A model generated the notes under the pieces. The model did no database searches. It was not told the origin of the DNA and was given only the letters and a program-made list of their open reading frames with translations. From CBDUXT01 sp965371245 (GTDB lineage Bacteria; Planctomycetota; Phycisphaerae; UBA1845), in NCBI GenBank assembly GCA_965371245.1, contig CBDUXT010000022.1:1-64000 (forward strand): DNA of 64,000 nucleotides. Direction: 5' to 3'. Positions 35,549 to 44,058 of this stretch are shown piece by piece. Each line of letters begins with the position of its first letter. The first letter of the stretch is position 1. The translations under genes and the position numbers were made by a program.

Positions 35549-38500
35549 ACTCGGCGTCCATCCGCCCGGTGCATTGGGCGTGGCGTTTTTCATGCACACG
35601 CGCGCGGAGTGCTTCGTGGGCCGCGGCGGTGACGGCATCACGCTGCCGCTCAAGGACGCGGGCGCGCTGAATCTGCTGGACGACGGACGCCAACGATCGA
35701 TTGCCCTCGGCGGAAAGATCCTGGCGAATCTTCTCGAGGCCGACGCGCTGGACCGCATGCCCGAACTTCTCCTGGTCTGCTGTAACCCGAACCAATTAGA
35801 TCTGGTCACGCAGGAAGTGACGCGTTTCCTTGAGAGCCTGGCGGGCCGAGGGCGTTTGCGATCGATCGATGACATCCGGCGCCACGTGCCGATTCTGCTG
35901 CTGATGCCCAACGGCGTGCTGATGGAGCAGACCATCGCCACCTATGAAGATCAAGTCAGCGAAGCCGTCCTGATGGAGCGGCTGCCCGGCGTGGACGAGT
36001 CGATGGTGGAGGCACTGATGGCGCGAGTGGTCCGCGGCATTTCGCTCCAGGCGGGCGGACGTCGTGGGATGGGACGAGACACCGTGTATCTGCTCGAAAA
36101 GAAAGGCTCGCTGGTGTTCGCCGGCGGCGGGGACTTCGAGCGATCGCGCATCGAGGCGATTCTGGGCGTCCGCCAGTACCCGTTCCACCACGCCAAGGGC
36201 GTGCCCGGCACGCGGATCGAGTTCGACAAGGCGATGATCTCGATGGTCCTCAACGTCGGAGGACTGATTCACACCGTCAAGTCCAGCGGTGAGCTGATCG
36301 ATCTGCGCATGGGCGACCTGTGCGGCGACGCGAGCAAGGCGGAATTCGTCGAACGCGTCGGACGCGCGGTGTTCGACGTGGGCCAGGTGGTCGATGCCTA
36401 TCCACGCGAGGCAAGCTATGAAGCCATCTGGGCGAAGCACCGTGCCACCATCATGTCGTTCGCTGGACACATGACCAGCTCGCTCAAGACCCTTCGCGAC
36501 GCACTGGCGAATGGCTTGAACAGTGTCACGCTGTTTTCCAACGAGGAGTGGATTCTGACGCCGCTCTGTCGCTACGCAGCGAAGGCCGGTCTGTCTGAAG
36601 CGGAAGCGCTGTTCAAATCGCTCAAGCACGAGGTTCAGGCGTCCATGGCGCGAGCCATTCGCCATCGAGATCACACCAACCACGGTGGACAACCAGGAGC
36701 TACCGACATGCCACTGACGGCTCAACGCAACATCACGATCGAACTCTTCGACGCCGGCCCCGATCACGTTGCGGTCGTCGGCACCATGCTCGACAGCGAG
36801 CATCTGATCAAACTCGATATCAAGATCTACCTGCCCGACGAACAGATCGTTAGCAGTCGGCTGAGCATGATTCGCGTGCCGTTTCCCGTGTGCCGCGAGG
36901 TCGAGAGCGCGGCCGAGCGCCTGGTGGGCCTGCGCATCGAACGCGGGGTGCTCGCCGAGATTATTCGTCGCGTTGGCGGTCGCGTGGGGTGCTCGCACAT
37001 CAAAGAACTCGCCACGAACATCATCTATTTCGTGGCGTCCGATCTGGTGCGCCGCCGGGCCGGCCTGGACCCGCTGAGCGCGGACTTCGGACAGAAACCA
37101 CCGGAAGAGCGCTTCGCGCTGACCAAGGAGCTGTTGCGCGATACGTGCCTTGCTTATTGCCAGACGACGTCGCTTGGCCTCGACGAGCAGATCGGCATCA
37201 AGCGGGTCGGCGAGGTCCATACGAGCAACATTCCGCTGGGCGAGTATGAGTCGTCGGTGGGCGTTGTTCTGCGGAACCGCGCCGAGCGCTTCGGCGACAA
37301 GCCCTTCCTTCGTACGCGACAAGGCGACGACGAGTCGATGACGACCTGGTCGCGGTTTTTACGCGAGGTGCGCACGATCGCGCGAAACCTGATCGATCTG
37401 GGCGTGCGCCCGGGCGACCGCGTCGGGATGATTTCGGAGAACCGACCGGAGATGTTCGAGGCCGACCTTGCGATCATGGCCATCGGCGCCGTGACCGTGC
37501 CGGTGTTCGCCGGATACCCGCGACATCAAATCGCCTACGTGCTGGGGCACGCCAAGCCGAAACTACTGATCGTCTCGGGCATGCATCAGCTCGATAAGAT
37601 CGAGGCGGAGCGCCACCCGTGGATCAAGAAGTGCGTTGCGATGGACTTTGGCGCCGATTGTGCGGCGTGGGGTGCGATCCCCTTCAGCGACCTGCTCGAA
37701 CCTTCCAAGACGACCGACGGCGAACTCGACGCAAGAATCGATGCGGTCCAGCCGGACGATCTGTGTCTTGTCATGTATACGTCCGGCACGACCGGCCCGC
37801 CGAAGGGGGTTCGTCTGTGTCATCGCAACATCATCACGCAGCAAAAAGCCATCGAACTCATCTGGGACGTTAGTGACCAGGACGTTTTGCTGAGCTACCT
37901 GCCGTGGCACCACAGCTTCGGCGGAATCTTCGAGCGGTTTCTGGCGCTTTATCACGGGTGCGAACTCTGCCTTGACGATTCTCGCGGGCGCGACGTCGAT
38001 CGGCTGATCGCCAATTGGAAGGCCTTCGATCCGACGCTCTTTTTCAGCGTGCCGCGCGTGCATGACCTGATCGTGACCGCCTGCCGCGCGACACAGGAGG
38101 TGGACCGTGTCATCTTTGGTGGGCGGCTCCGCTTCGTGTTCACCGCCGGCGCCTCGCTGCCCGCGCCGGTGGCGGCCACCTACCGACGGCACAACATACC
38201 GGTGCTTGAGGGCTGGGGGCTCACCGAGACCGCCCCGAGCGTGACCCTGACCACGCTCGATGGCTCGTGGCGTAGCGGCTACGTCGGGTTTCCGATCCCC
38301 GGCGTCTCGGTTCGCATCGACGACGATCAGGAGATTCTGGTCAAGGGTCCCAACGTGATGAGCGGCTACCTCGACGACGAGGAGGCCACCGCCCACGTGC
38401 TCGGGTCGAACGGCTGGTTCAAAACCGGCGACCTCGGCGAGTTCACCAAGAACGGTCTTCGCGTGTTCGGCCGAAAGGACGGCGCCTTCAAACTGACCAC

Positions 38501-38939
38501 CGGCGAGAAGGTCCACCCGCAACGGATCGAGACCGTGCTGGTCAACGAGTCGCGTTACATCGACCAGGCCCTGGCATTGGGCAGCGGGGAGGACTTCGTA
38601 GGCGCCCTCGTGTATCCGGCGATGGGTGAACTGACCCGATGGGCCGACGAGCACGGCGCAACGAGTGATGATCTTCTGACGGAGCCGAGTATTCGCGCAT
38701 TCTTGAGCCGAGAAATCGAGCGACTCAACGCATTGGTCGAAGTGAAGTATCAGCGCGTTCGGCGCGTGATTCTGACCGATCGCGAGCCGACGCTGGCCAA
38801 CGGTGAACTGACGCCGTCGGGCAAGATCGTACGCAAGGCGGTCATCGCCAATCACAAGGATGCCCTGGACGACATGTTTGCGCTGATGCCCGGCGAGCGC
38901 GTGATCCGGGTCGGGCACGTGCAGTTACAAAGGGCGTAA
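35532..38939 (+). CDS. Three-part fusion: unknown N-terminal domain, DUF2889-like domain, acyl-CoA ligase
   Basis: 1135 residues from the ATG at 35532 (AGGAG at 35516-35520). Residues ~1-385 have no family I recognise; LLLVCCNPNQLDLV and ILLLMPNGVLMEQT could be Rossmann-type, ketopantoate-reductase-like strands. Residues ~393-560 (RNITIELFDAG..., RVPFPVCREVESAAERLVG, GGRVGCSHIKELA) resemble DUF2889. Residues ~575-1135 are an adenylate-forming ligase: YTSGTTGPPKG at ~749, WGLTETAPSVT, NGWFKTGDLGEF and GELTPSGKIVRK. It is the only CoA ligase in the operon and so the candidate for activating benzoate or another acid, though it looks more like long-chain acyl-CoA synthetases than classical benzoate-CoA ligases. 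Confidence 0.72.
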   Translation: MLRTGELGVHPPGALGVAFFMHTRAECFVGRGGDGITLPLKDAGALNLLDDGRQRSIALGGKILANLLEADALDRMPELLLVCCNPNQLDLVTQEVTRFLESLAGRGRLRSIDDIRRHVPILLLMPNGVLMEQTIATYEDQVSEAVLMERLPGVDESMVEALMARVVRGISLQAGGRRGMGRDTVYLLEKKGSLVFAGGGDFERSRIEAILGVRQYPFHHAKGVPGTRIEFDKAMISMVLNVGGLIHTVKSSGELIDLRMGDLCGDASKAEFVERVGRAVFDVGQVVDAYPREASYEAIWAKHRATIMSFAGHMTSSLKTLRDALANGLNSVTLFSNEEWILTPLCRYAAKAGLSEAEALFKSLKHEVQASMARAIRHRDHTNHGGQPGATDMPLTAQRNITIELFDAGPDHVAVVGTMLDSEHLIKLDIKIYLPDEQIVSSRLSMIRVPFPVCREVESAAERLVGLRIERGVLAEIIRRVGGRVGCSHIKELATNIIYFVASDLVRRRAGLDPLSADFGQKPPEERFALTKELLRDTCLAYCQTTSLGLDEQIGIKRVGEVHTSNIPLGEYESSVGVVLRNRAERFGDKPFLRTRQGDDESMTTWSRFLREVRTIARNLIDLGVRPGDRVGMISENRPEMFEADLAIMAIGAVTVPVFAGYPRHQIAYVLGHAKPKLLIVSGMHQLDKIEAERHPWIKKCVAMDFGADCAAWGAIPFSDLLEPSKTTDGELDARIDAVQPDDLCLVMYTSGTTGPPKGVRLCHRNIITQQKAIELIWDVSDQDVLLSYLPWHHSFGGIFERFLALYHGCELCLDDSRGRDVDRLIANWKAFDPTLFFSVPRVHDLIVTACRATQEVDRVIFGGRLRFVFTAGASLPAPVAATYRRHNIPVLEGWGLTETAPSVTLTTLDGSWRSGYVGFPIPGVSVRIDDDQEILVKGPNVMSGYLDDEEATAHVLGSNGWFKTGDLGEFTKNGLRVFGRKDGAFKLTTGEKVHPQRIETVLVNESRYIDQALALGSGEDFVGALVYPAMGELTRWADEHGATSDDLLTEPSIRAFLSREIERLNALVEVKYQRVRRVILTDREPTLANGELTPSGKIVRKAVIANHKDALDDMFALMPGERVIRVGHVQLQRA
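36695..36710 (+). promoter_or_regulatory. In-frame internal ribosome binding site and ATG
   Basis: AGGAG at 36695-36699 is followed after eight bases by ATG (36708), in frame with the fusion and exactly at the start of the DUF2889-like domain. The peptide before it, HRDHTNHGGQPGATD, reads like untranslated spacer. The site suggests either a separate DUF2889-ligase product of about 743 residues or the scar of a recent gene fusion. Confidence 0.5.
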
Positions 38940-40190
38940 ATGGTGAAGACAAACGAATATCCAGCGATCGTCATCGTCGATGGCGCGCGAACGCCCATCG
39001 GCGTCAAGTGCGGCACGCTGAAGCGCTTTGCGCCGGAGGATCTGGCCACGCTTGCTTGCGAGGAGGCCATCCGCCGTAGCGGCATCGCCCGCGAACGAAT
39101 CGACACGGCCGTCGGCGCCAATGTGTATCAATACACGGCCCCCGGCGCGCAGGACATCTATTTCCCGCGCAATGTCGGATTGCGCTGCCGGCTGAACGTC
39201 GAAACGCCGGCACTGATGGTGCAGCGCATCTGCGGCTCGGGCTTGCAAACGATTGTCAGCGCCATGCAGCAGCTCGCCCTGCCCGACGTCGTGGACGACG
39301 CGAAAACGGCGCTCTGCTTCGGCAGCGAGGTGATGTCGCGTACGCCGCAGGTGATTCGCGCTCCGCGCAATGATGCCAACTTCTGGGAATTCGAAGAAGG
39401 TGGAACCGTCGAGGACATGCTGCTGGCCGGACTGAACCACGATCTGGCCCATACCACCATGATGCTCACCGCCGACGAGTACGGTCACGCAACCGGCGTG
39501 ACACGACAGGCATGCGATGCGTTCGCATCGCAATCGCATGAGCGCGCCCGAGCCGCCTATCGCAACAGCCATCTCAACGGCGGCGACGCGCTGCATGGCA
39601 TGTTTGCGATCGACGCAACGGACCTGAGCGGAGAACCCGTACACCTCGCCCGGGACGAATGCACCCGAAACACCTCGGCTGAAGCGCTGGCGAAGCTGCG
39701 CGGCATCACGCCGCACAAACTCGTGTCTGCCGGTAACGCCAGCGAGCTGAGCGACGGGGCGGCCGCGGTGGTGCTGGCCGAGCGCGAGGTCGCTAGGCAA
39801 AACGGATGGTCCACGCAATTCGAAATCGTCGGCTACTGTGTCCGCGGAGTCGATCCGCGCGTCATGGGCTCCGGCCCGGTGCCCTCCATCAACCAGGCAC
39901 TGCGTCGCGCCGGGCTTGAGCAACCCGATATCGGTCTGTGGGAGATCAACGAAGCATTCGCCGCGCAGTATCTCGGCGTGGAAACGCAAATGGGGCTTCC
40001 GCGCGAGAACGTCAACGTCAACGGCGGAGCGATTGCCCTGGGGCATCCCCTGGCCGCCACCGGCGTGCGGCTGATCGTCGATCTCATGTATGAAATGAAG
40101 CGTCGCGGCGTCGAGCACGGCTGCGCCTCGGCTTGTATCGGCGGTGGGCAGGGCATCGCCGTCATCCTGCGAAATACGGAACCAACATGA
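38940..40190 (+). CDS. Thiolase (acetyl-CoA C-acyltransferase)
   Basis: 416 residues. The nucleophilic Cys is in VQRICGSGLQTIVSAM, the His in NEAFAAQ...GGAIALGHPLAATG, and the second Cys in SACIGGGQG. It begins directly after the fusion gene stop (TAA-ATG). In this operon it would cleave 3-oxopimelyl-CoA to glutaryl-CoA and acetyl-CoA, or act in later beta-oxidation. FadA-type versus AtoB-type use cannot be told by eye. Confidence 0.92.
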   Translation: MVKTNEYPAIVIVDGARTPIGVKCGTLKRFAPEDLATLACEEAIRRSGIARERIDTAVGANVYQYTAPGAQDIYFPRNVGLRCRLNVETPALMVQRICGSGLQTIVSAMQQLALPDVVDDAKTALCFGSEVMSRTPQVIRAPRNDANFWEFEEGGTVEDMLLAGLNHDLAHTTMMLTADEYGHATGVTRQACDAFASQSHERARAAYRNSHLNGGDALHGMFAIDATDLSGEPVHLARDECTRNTSAEALAKLRGITPHKLVSAGNASELSDGAAAVVLAEREVARQNGWSTQFEIVGYCVRGVDPRVMGSGPVPSINQALRRAGLEQPDIGLWEINEAFAAQYLGVETQMGLPRENVNVNGGAIALGHPLAATGVRLIVDLMYEMKRRGVEHGCASACIGGGQGIAVILRNTEPT

Positions 40191-40218
40191 ACCTTTGCCC
40201 TCTCAACGGAGCGGTCCC

Positions 40219-42678
40219 ATGAAGCGCGCATTCTCATTCGGCGACAAGGCGATTGAACCGGCCGTACGCCGCGTCAACGAGATTCGGTGTGTGGCCATCA
40301 TCGGCGCCGGCACGATGGGGCAAGGCATCGTCATCGACCTGCTCCGGAAAACGGATTACGCCATTACACTCCTGGATGTGAAGCAGGAGGCACTTGACGC
40401 CGCTTGCACTCGGGTCGAATCAATCTTCAAGAAAGATGTGGCCGCGCTTCGGATGCGCGAGGAGGATGCCGCCGCTTGTGTCGCGCGGATGACCTATACG
40501 CGCAGCTACGATTCGCTTGGCAAGGCCGACATTGTCTGGGAGGTCGCCACCGAACGAAGTGATGTCAAGGCTTCCATCTTCGCCAAGATCGAGGATGCGA
40601 TCGATCCCGCGGGTCTTGCCGCGATCTTCTCGAACACGTCATCGCACACGACGGCCGAACTCGCCGAACTGTTTCGTTCGGAGGCGTTTCGCGAAAGATT
40701 CCTGACCGTTCACGGATACTATCCGTTCGAAGCCAACCGCCTCATCGACGTCATGAAGGGCAAGTACGCCTCTAACGCCACGTTCAAGATCGCCACGGTC
40801 TTCGCCGACCAGATCCTCGAAAAGACGGTCATCGCGCTGCCGGTCGATCACCACGGCTACATCACCGATCCGATCTTTCAGGCGATGGGCGCCATCATTT
40901 CGTGGGACGTCAAGACCTCGAAGGACATCGTCGAGCGCGGCGGACTGTGGGACCTCTTTACGGCCAATCCGTTCGTCGTGCTCGACCAAACCGGGCACAT
41001 GCCCTACACCGAGTCATCGCGCCACCTCGGCACCGCGTTGCCCGAAACCGATCGACTGCGCAGCCTCTACCAGCGCGACGGCGCGTTCTATCCGGCATGG
41101 ATCGCGCGGCTGGAGCGCGACGGACGTACCGGGGTTCAGTCCAGCGAGCGTCGCGGCTTCTTCGCCTGGAGTTCGGACGATCGACCCAAGCCCACGGCCG
41201 TACTCGATCCACAAACGAACGAATACGTACCGATCTGCGAGATATCACGAAAAGATCACTGGTCCTACTACGAGGCCTCGGAGCAGGATCGCCTCGCCGG
41301 TCGGATCAAGAGTGCCGAGTCCCTCGTGCATGTCGCCTGTGCGGGTGACGCGGGTGGGCGCGCGTTCCGGCGCTATGTCCTTCCGATTTGCCTCTATGCC
41401 CTGGATATGATTCAGGATCGCATCGCCACACCCGGGCAGATCAACATGGCGACCCGGGCGGGGCTTCGCTTCAAGGTGGGGCTGATCGAACTCATCGACA
41501 CGCTCATCGCCCATCTGACGATCGACGGCGTGATCGAACTGATCCGCAGGGCGCGCGATGAGAACGCCGACGATCCTCTCATGGTAGAGATGCTCGACGT
41601 GGACGGCGCCGCGGGGCCACGCCAAGGCCGGCCGTGTTTGCTGTGGGACATGAAGCGTCGCAACCTCCCGCGACTGCTCGGCTACGGCAAACACTATCGA
41701 ACGCCGGTCGCGGAACTCGATCTTGAAACCGGCACGTACCGAGGTTGCTATCTCGATCTCAAAATGACCGCGCCCTCGTCGAAAGACCGTGTCGCGAGCA
41801 TCGTGTTCAACAGCTCGCTGCGTGGGAACGTATTCAACAAGTCCGTCATCGATCAACTCGCCCACGCGTTCAGTCGCGTGCTTGCGCTGCATCAAAAAGG
41901 TGCGTGCGGGGCCGTGCTCTTCAGCGCCGCCGGTTGCGGGATGCGCATGCTCGGCGCCGATGCACGAGAGTTCAATCGCGGCTGGTTCGAGCGCGAGCAG
42001 GGGTATGCGCCGCTGGACGAATCCGAGGCGGCGGCCTCGAGTCGCAACGCAGTCTCACTCTTCCGTTTGATACAACGGAGTCCCGTCGCGTCCATCGGCG
42101 TCTTCGGCGAAAAGTGGGGCGGGGGGGCGGAATTCAGCTATTTTCTGGATCTTCGGTACGACGTACGCGCCCACGGTTTCACGTTCGACTCGCTCGAACG
42201 AGAGTCCCGATGGGGACGGAAGAACACCTACAACCAACCGGAACTCGACTTTGCGATTCTTCCCGGTTTCGGCGCGGCCGGTGAACTCAAACGCCTCGGC
42301 ATGGGCGACTCGATCATCTTTGAACTGTTCGATCAAGGACTGACGGCCGATCGCGCCCACCAGGTCGGCCTGAGCAACGGCGTGTTCGATGATGAATGGG
42401 AGGGGATCCGGCGGGGCTTCGAACGTGCCCGGCAGATGGCCAAGGACGCGCCCTACTCGCGGGCTCTGTTCAAGCAGGAACTCGCCCGCGGCGCGGATGA
42501 CGAGGCGCTGGCCGGTGACACGGCCGCGACGTTCGACCCCAAGCGTAACCCGTTCATACGAACCGGGCTGCTGGCCTTACTCGATCGCGAACATCGAGCG
42601 CCGACGATGAACTACGCCTGCAACGGTGTTCAGCTCCCCGGATGGCAGTACCCCACGGAAAATGGAATGGCCGATTGA
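40219..42678 (+). CDS. 3-hydroxyacyl-CoA dehydrogenase / crotonase-like fusion
   Basis: 819 residues from the ATG at 40219 (MKRAFSFGDKAIEP), GGAG upstream. The NAD domain comes first: VAIIGAGTMGQGIVIDLL, then EVATERSDVKASIFAKIE, IFSNTSSHT and VHGYYPFEANRLIDV. A dehydrogenase C-terminal part precedes a crotonase-like domain (residues ~540-800) with IGVFGEKWGGGAEFSYFLDL and PELDFAILPGFGAAGE. The order dehydrogenase-hydratase is the reverse of FadB and recalls FadN. The first oxyanion loop is atypical (AAGCGMRMLGADAREF). Likely works on pimelyl- or glutaryl-level intermediates. Confidence 0.82.
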   Translation: MKRAFSFGDKAIEPAVRRVNEIRCVAIIGAGTMGQGIVIDLLRKTDYAITLLDVKQEALDAACTRVESIFKKDVAALRMREEDAAACVARMTYTRSYDSLGKADIVWEVATERSDVKASIFAKIEDAIDPAGLAAIFSNTSSHTTAELAELFRSEAFRERFLTVHGYYPFEANRLIDVMKGKYASNATFKIATVFADQILEKTVIALPVDHHGYITDPIFQAMGAIISWDVKTSKDIVERGGLWDLFTANPFVVLDQTGHMPYTESSRHLGTALPETDRLRSLYQRDGAFYPAWIARLERDGRTGVQSSERRGFFAWSSDDRPKPTAVLDPQTNEYVPICEISRKDHWSYYEASEQDRLAGRIKSAESLVHVACAGDAGGRAFRRYVLPICLYALDMIQDRIATPGQINMATRAGLRFKVGLIELIDTLIAHLTIDGVIELIRRARDENADDPLMVEMLDVDGAAGPRQGRPCLLWDMKRRNLPRLLGYGKHYRTPVAELDLETGTYRGCYLDLKMTAPSSKDRVASIVFNSSLRGNVFNKSVIDQLAHAFSRVLALHQKGACGAVLFSAAGCGMRMLGADAREFNRGWFEREQGYAPLDESEAAASSRNAVSLFRLIQRSPVASIGVFGEKWGGGAEFSYFLDLRYDVRAHGFTFDSLERESRWGRKNTYNQPELDFAILPGFGAAGELKRLGMGDSIIFELFDQGLTADRAHQVGLSNGVFDDEWEGIRRGFERARQMAKDAPYSRALFKQELARGADDEALAGDTAATFDPKRNPFIRTGLLALLDREHRAPTMNYACNGVQLPGWQYPTENGMAD

Positions 42679-42743
42679 TGGGGACCGAAGGCGCCGAAGC
42701 GATCGGCGCCGCGAGGCCAAGAGCCTGGCCCAAATTGTGTGGC

Positions 42744-42765
42744 ACCGGCATCTTGCCGGTCTTTT
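42744..42765 (+). terminator. Hairpin with short T-run between HCDH fusion and bzdN
   Basis: ACCGGC-ATCTT-GCCGGT followed by CTTTT, in the 151-nt gap 42679-42829. A second short stem (CACGGA...CCCGTG) follows. It could be a weak terminator or attenuator separating the beta-oxidation genes from the reductase genes, or a copy of a palindromic repeat. Confidence 0.4.
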
Positions 42766-42829
42766 CACGGACTCGAAGCCCGTGGCGCACTTGTTATTGG
42801 GATAGGTTCCAGGACCAACGGAGGTAAGC

Positions 42830-43984
42830 GTGACACAAGACGAAATCATTCAGCACTGTCGAAACCTGCTGGAGTTGCTGCCCGGTCAAGCGCTGGCCCA
42901 GGCGCGACGGCAGCATGGCGATATCGGCGGGTTCGGTGTTTTTCCGGTCTATGCTCCGGTCGAAATCATACACGCGGCCGGCCTCATGCCGGTCGGGCTG
43001 TTCGGCGCGGGTGATAAGGTCGAGCTGTCGCACGCGGAGTCTCGGTTTCAGTCCTTCATCTGTTCGATCGCCAAGAGCACGCTCGAGCTGTTCCTCAGCG
43101 GCGAGATGAAGGATTTCCAAGGCACCGTGTTCAGTTCAATCTGTGACGTCGCTCGCAATCTAGCGAGTCTGGTGAAACGCAACGTCCCGGAACTCTACAT
43201 CGAGTACCTGCACATGCCCCAGAATATGTACAGCGCCCAATCGCTCAACTTCACTCGCGCGGAGTTCGAACGTTTTCGCGCGAACCTCTCGAGACATCTC
43301 GGGCGACCCATCACCGAAGACGCGATCCGCAAGAGCTTGGCGCTCTACAACGAAGTGCGCGATCTGACCCGAAGGCTCTACGCTCATCGCAAGAGTCATC
43401 CCACGTCGATCGCGGCGGCCGACCTTTACGCGGTGGTTCAGGCCGGCACGCGCATGATGCCCGAAGATTACGCGCCGATGCTGCGCGAGTTCTGCGAGCA
43501 CGCGCAGGCCGCCAAAGTCAAACCGCGAGACGGTGTCCGCGTCGTGGTCGAGGGCGCCTTCTGCGAACAGCCGCCCATCGGCCTGATCGATGTCATCGAG
43601 GCGAGCGGCTGTATCGTGCAGGACGACGACATCGCCATCGGCTGGCGACTCTTCGATCAAGACGTGGAATGCAACGGCGATCCGCTCGCGGCGCTGTCCA
43701 AGGCCTACCTCGCCGGCAGCACGTACACGTCGGTCCGTCACGACGTCAACAAGCCGCGCAGCGACCAACTGATCGACAGGATGAAGCGCGCGGGCGCCGA
43801 GGCTGTTCTTTTTACCCCGGCCAAGTTCTGCGAGCCCGCCCTGCTCGACTATGTCCTGTTTCGGCAGAAACTGGAAGCGGCGGACGTGCCGCATCTGAAG
43901 ATCGAGTTTGAAGAGAAAATGTGGACGTTCGAGACGACCCGAACGGAAGTCGAGACCTTCGCGGAGTCCATGCTCTTTGATTGA
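42830..43984 (+). CDS. bzdN: Benzoyl-CoA reductase subunit, BzdN/BcrC type
   Basis: 384 residues, GTG start at 42830 with GGAGG six bases upstream. HgdB-superfamily catalytic subunit: GFGVFPVYAPVEIIHAAGLMPVGLFG is the family N-terminus; cysteines in SFICSIAKST, FSSICDVARN, GAFCEQPPIG and FTPAKFCEPALLDY. With BzdO it forms the heterodimer that binds benzoyl-CoA and holds a [4Fe-4S] cluster, carrying out Birch-like two-electron ring reduction. 384 residues fits BzdN (~380). The N-O-P-Q order of the following genes is that of the Azoarcus-type clusters. Confidence 0.87.
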   Translation: MTQDEIIQHCRNLLELLPGQALAQARRQHGDIGGFGVFPVYAPVEIIHAAGLMPVGLFGAGDKVELSHAESRFQSFICSIAKSTLELFLSGEMKDFQGTVFSSICDVARNLASLVKRNVPELYIEYLHMPQNMYSAQSLNFTRAEFERFRANLSRHLGRPITEDAIRKSLALYNEVRDLTRRLYAHRKSHPTSIAAADLYAVVQAGTRMMPEDYAPMLREFCEHAQAAKVKPRDGVRVVVEGAFCEQPPIGLIDVIEASGCIVQDDDIAIGWRLFDQDVECNGDPLAALSKAYLAGSTYTSVRHDVNKPRSDQLIDRMKRAGAEAVLFTPAKFCEPALLDYVLFRQKLEAADVPHLKIEFEEKMWTFETTRTEVETFAESMLFD

Positions 43985-44058
43985 GTGCGTGTAGCGGCGC
44001 CGCGACAGGAACCAAGAAACCCGCTAGGACACCGGAACTCCGGTCGGAGCGAAACCTG

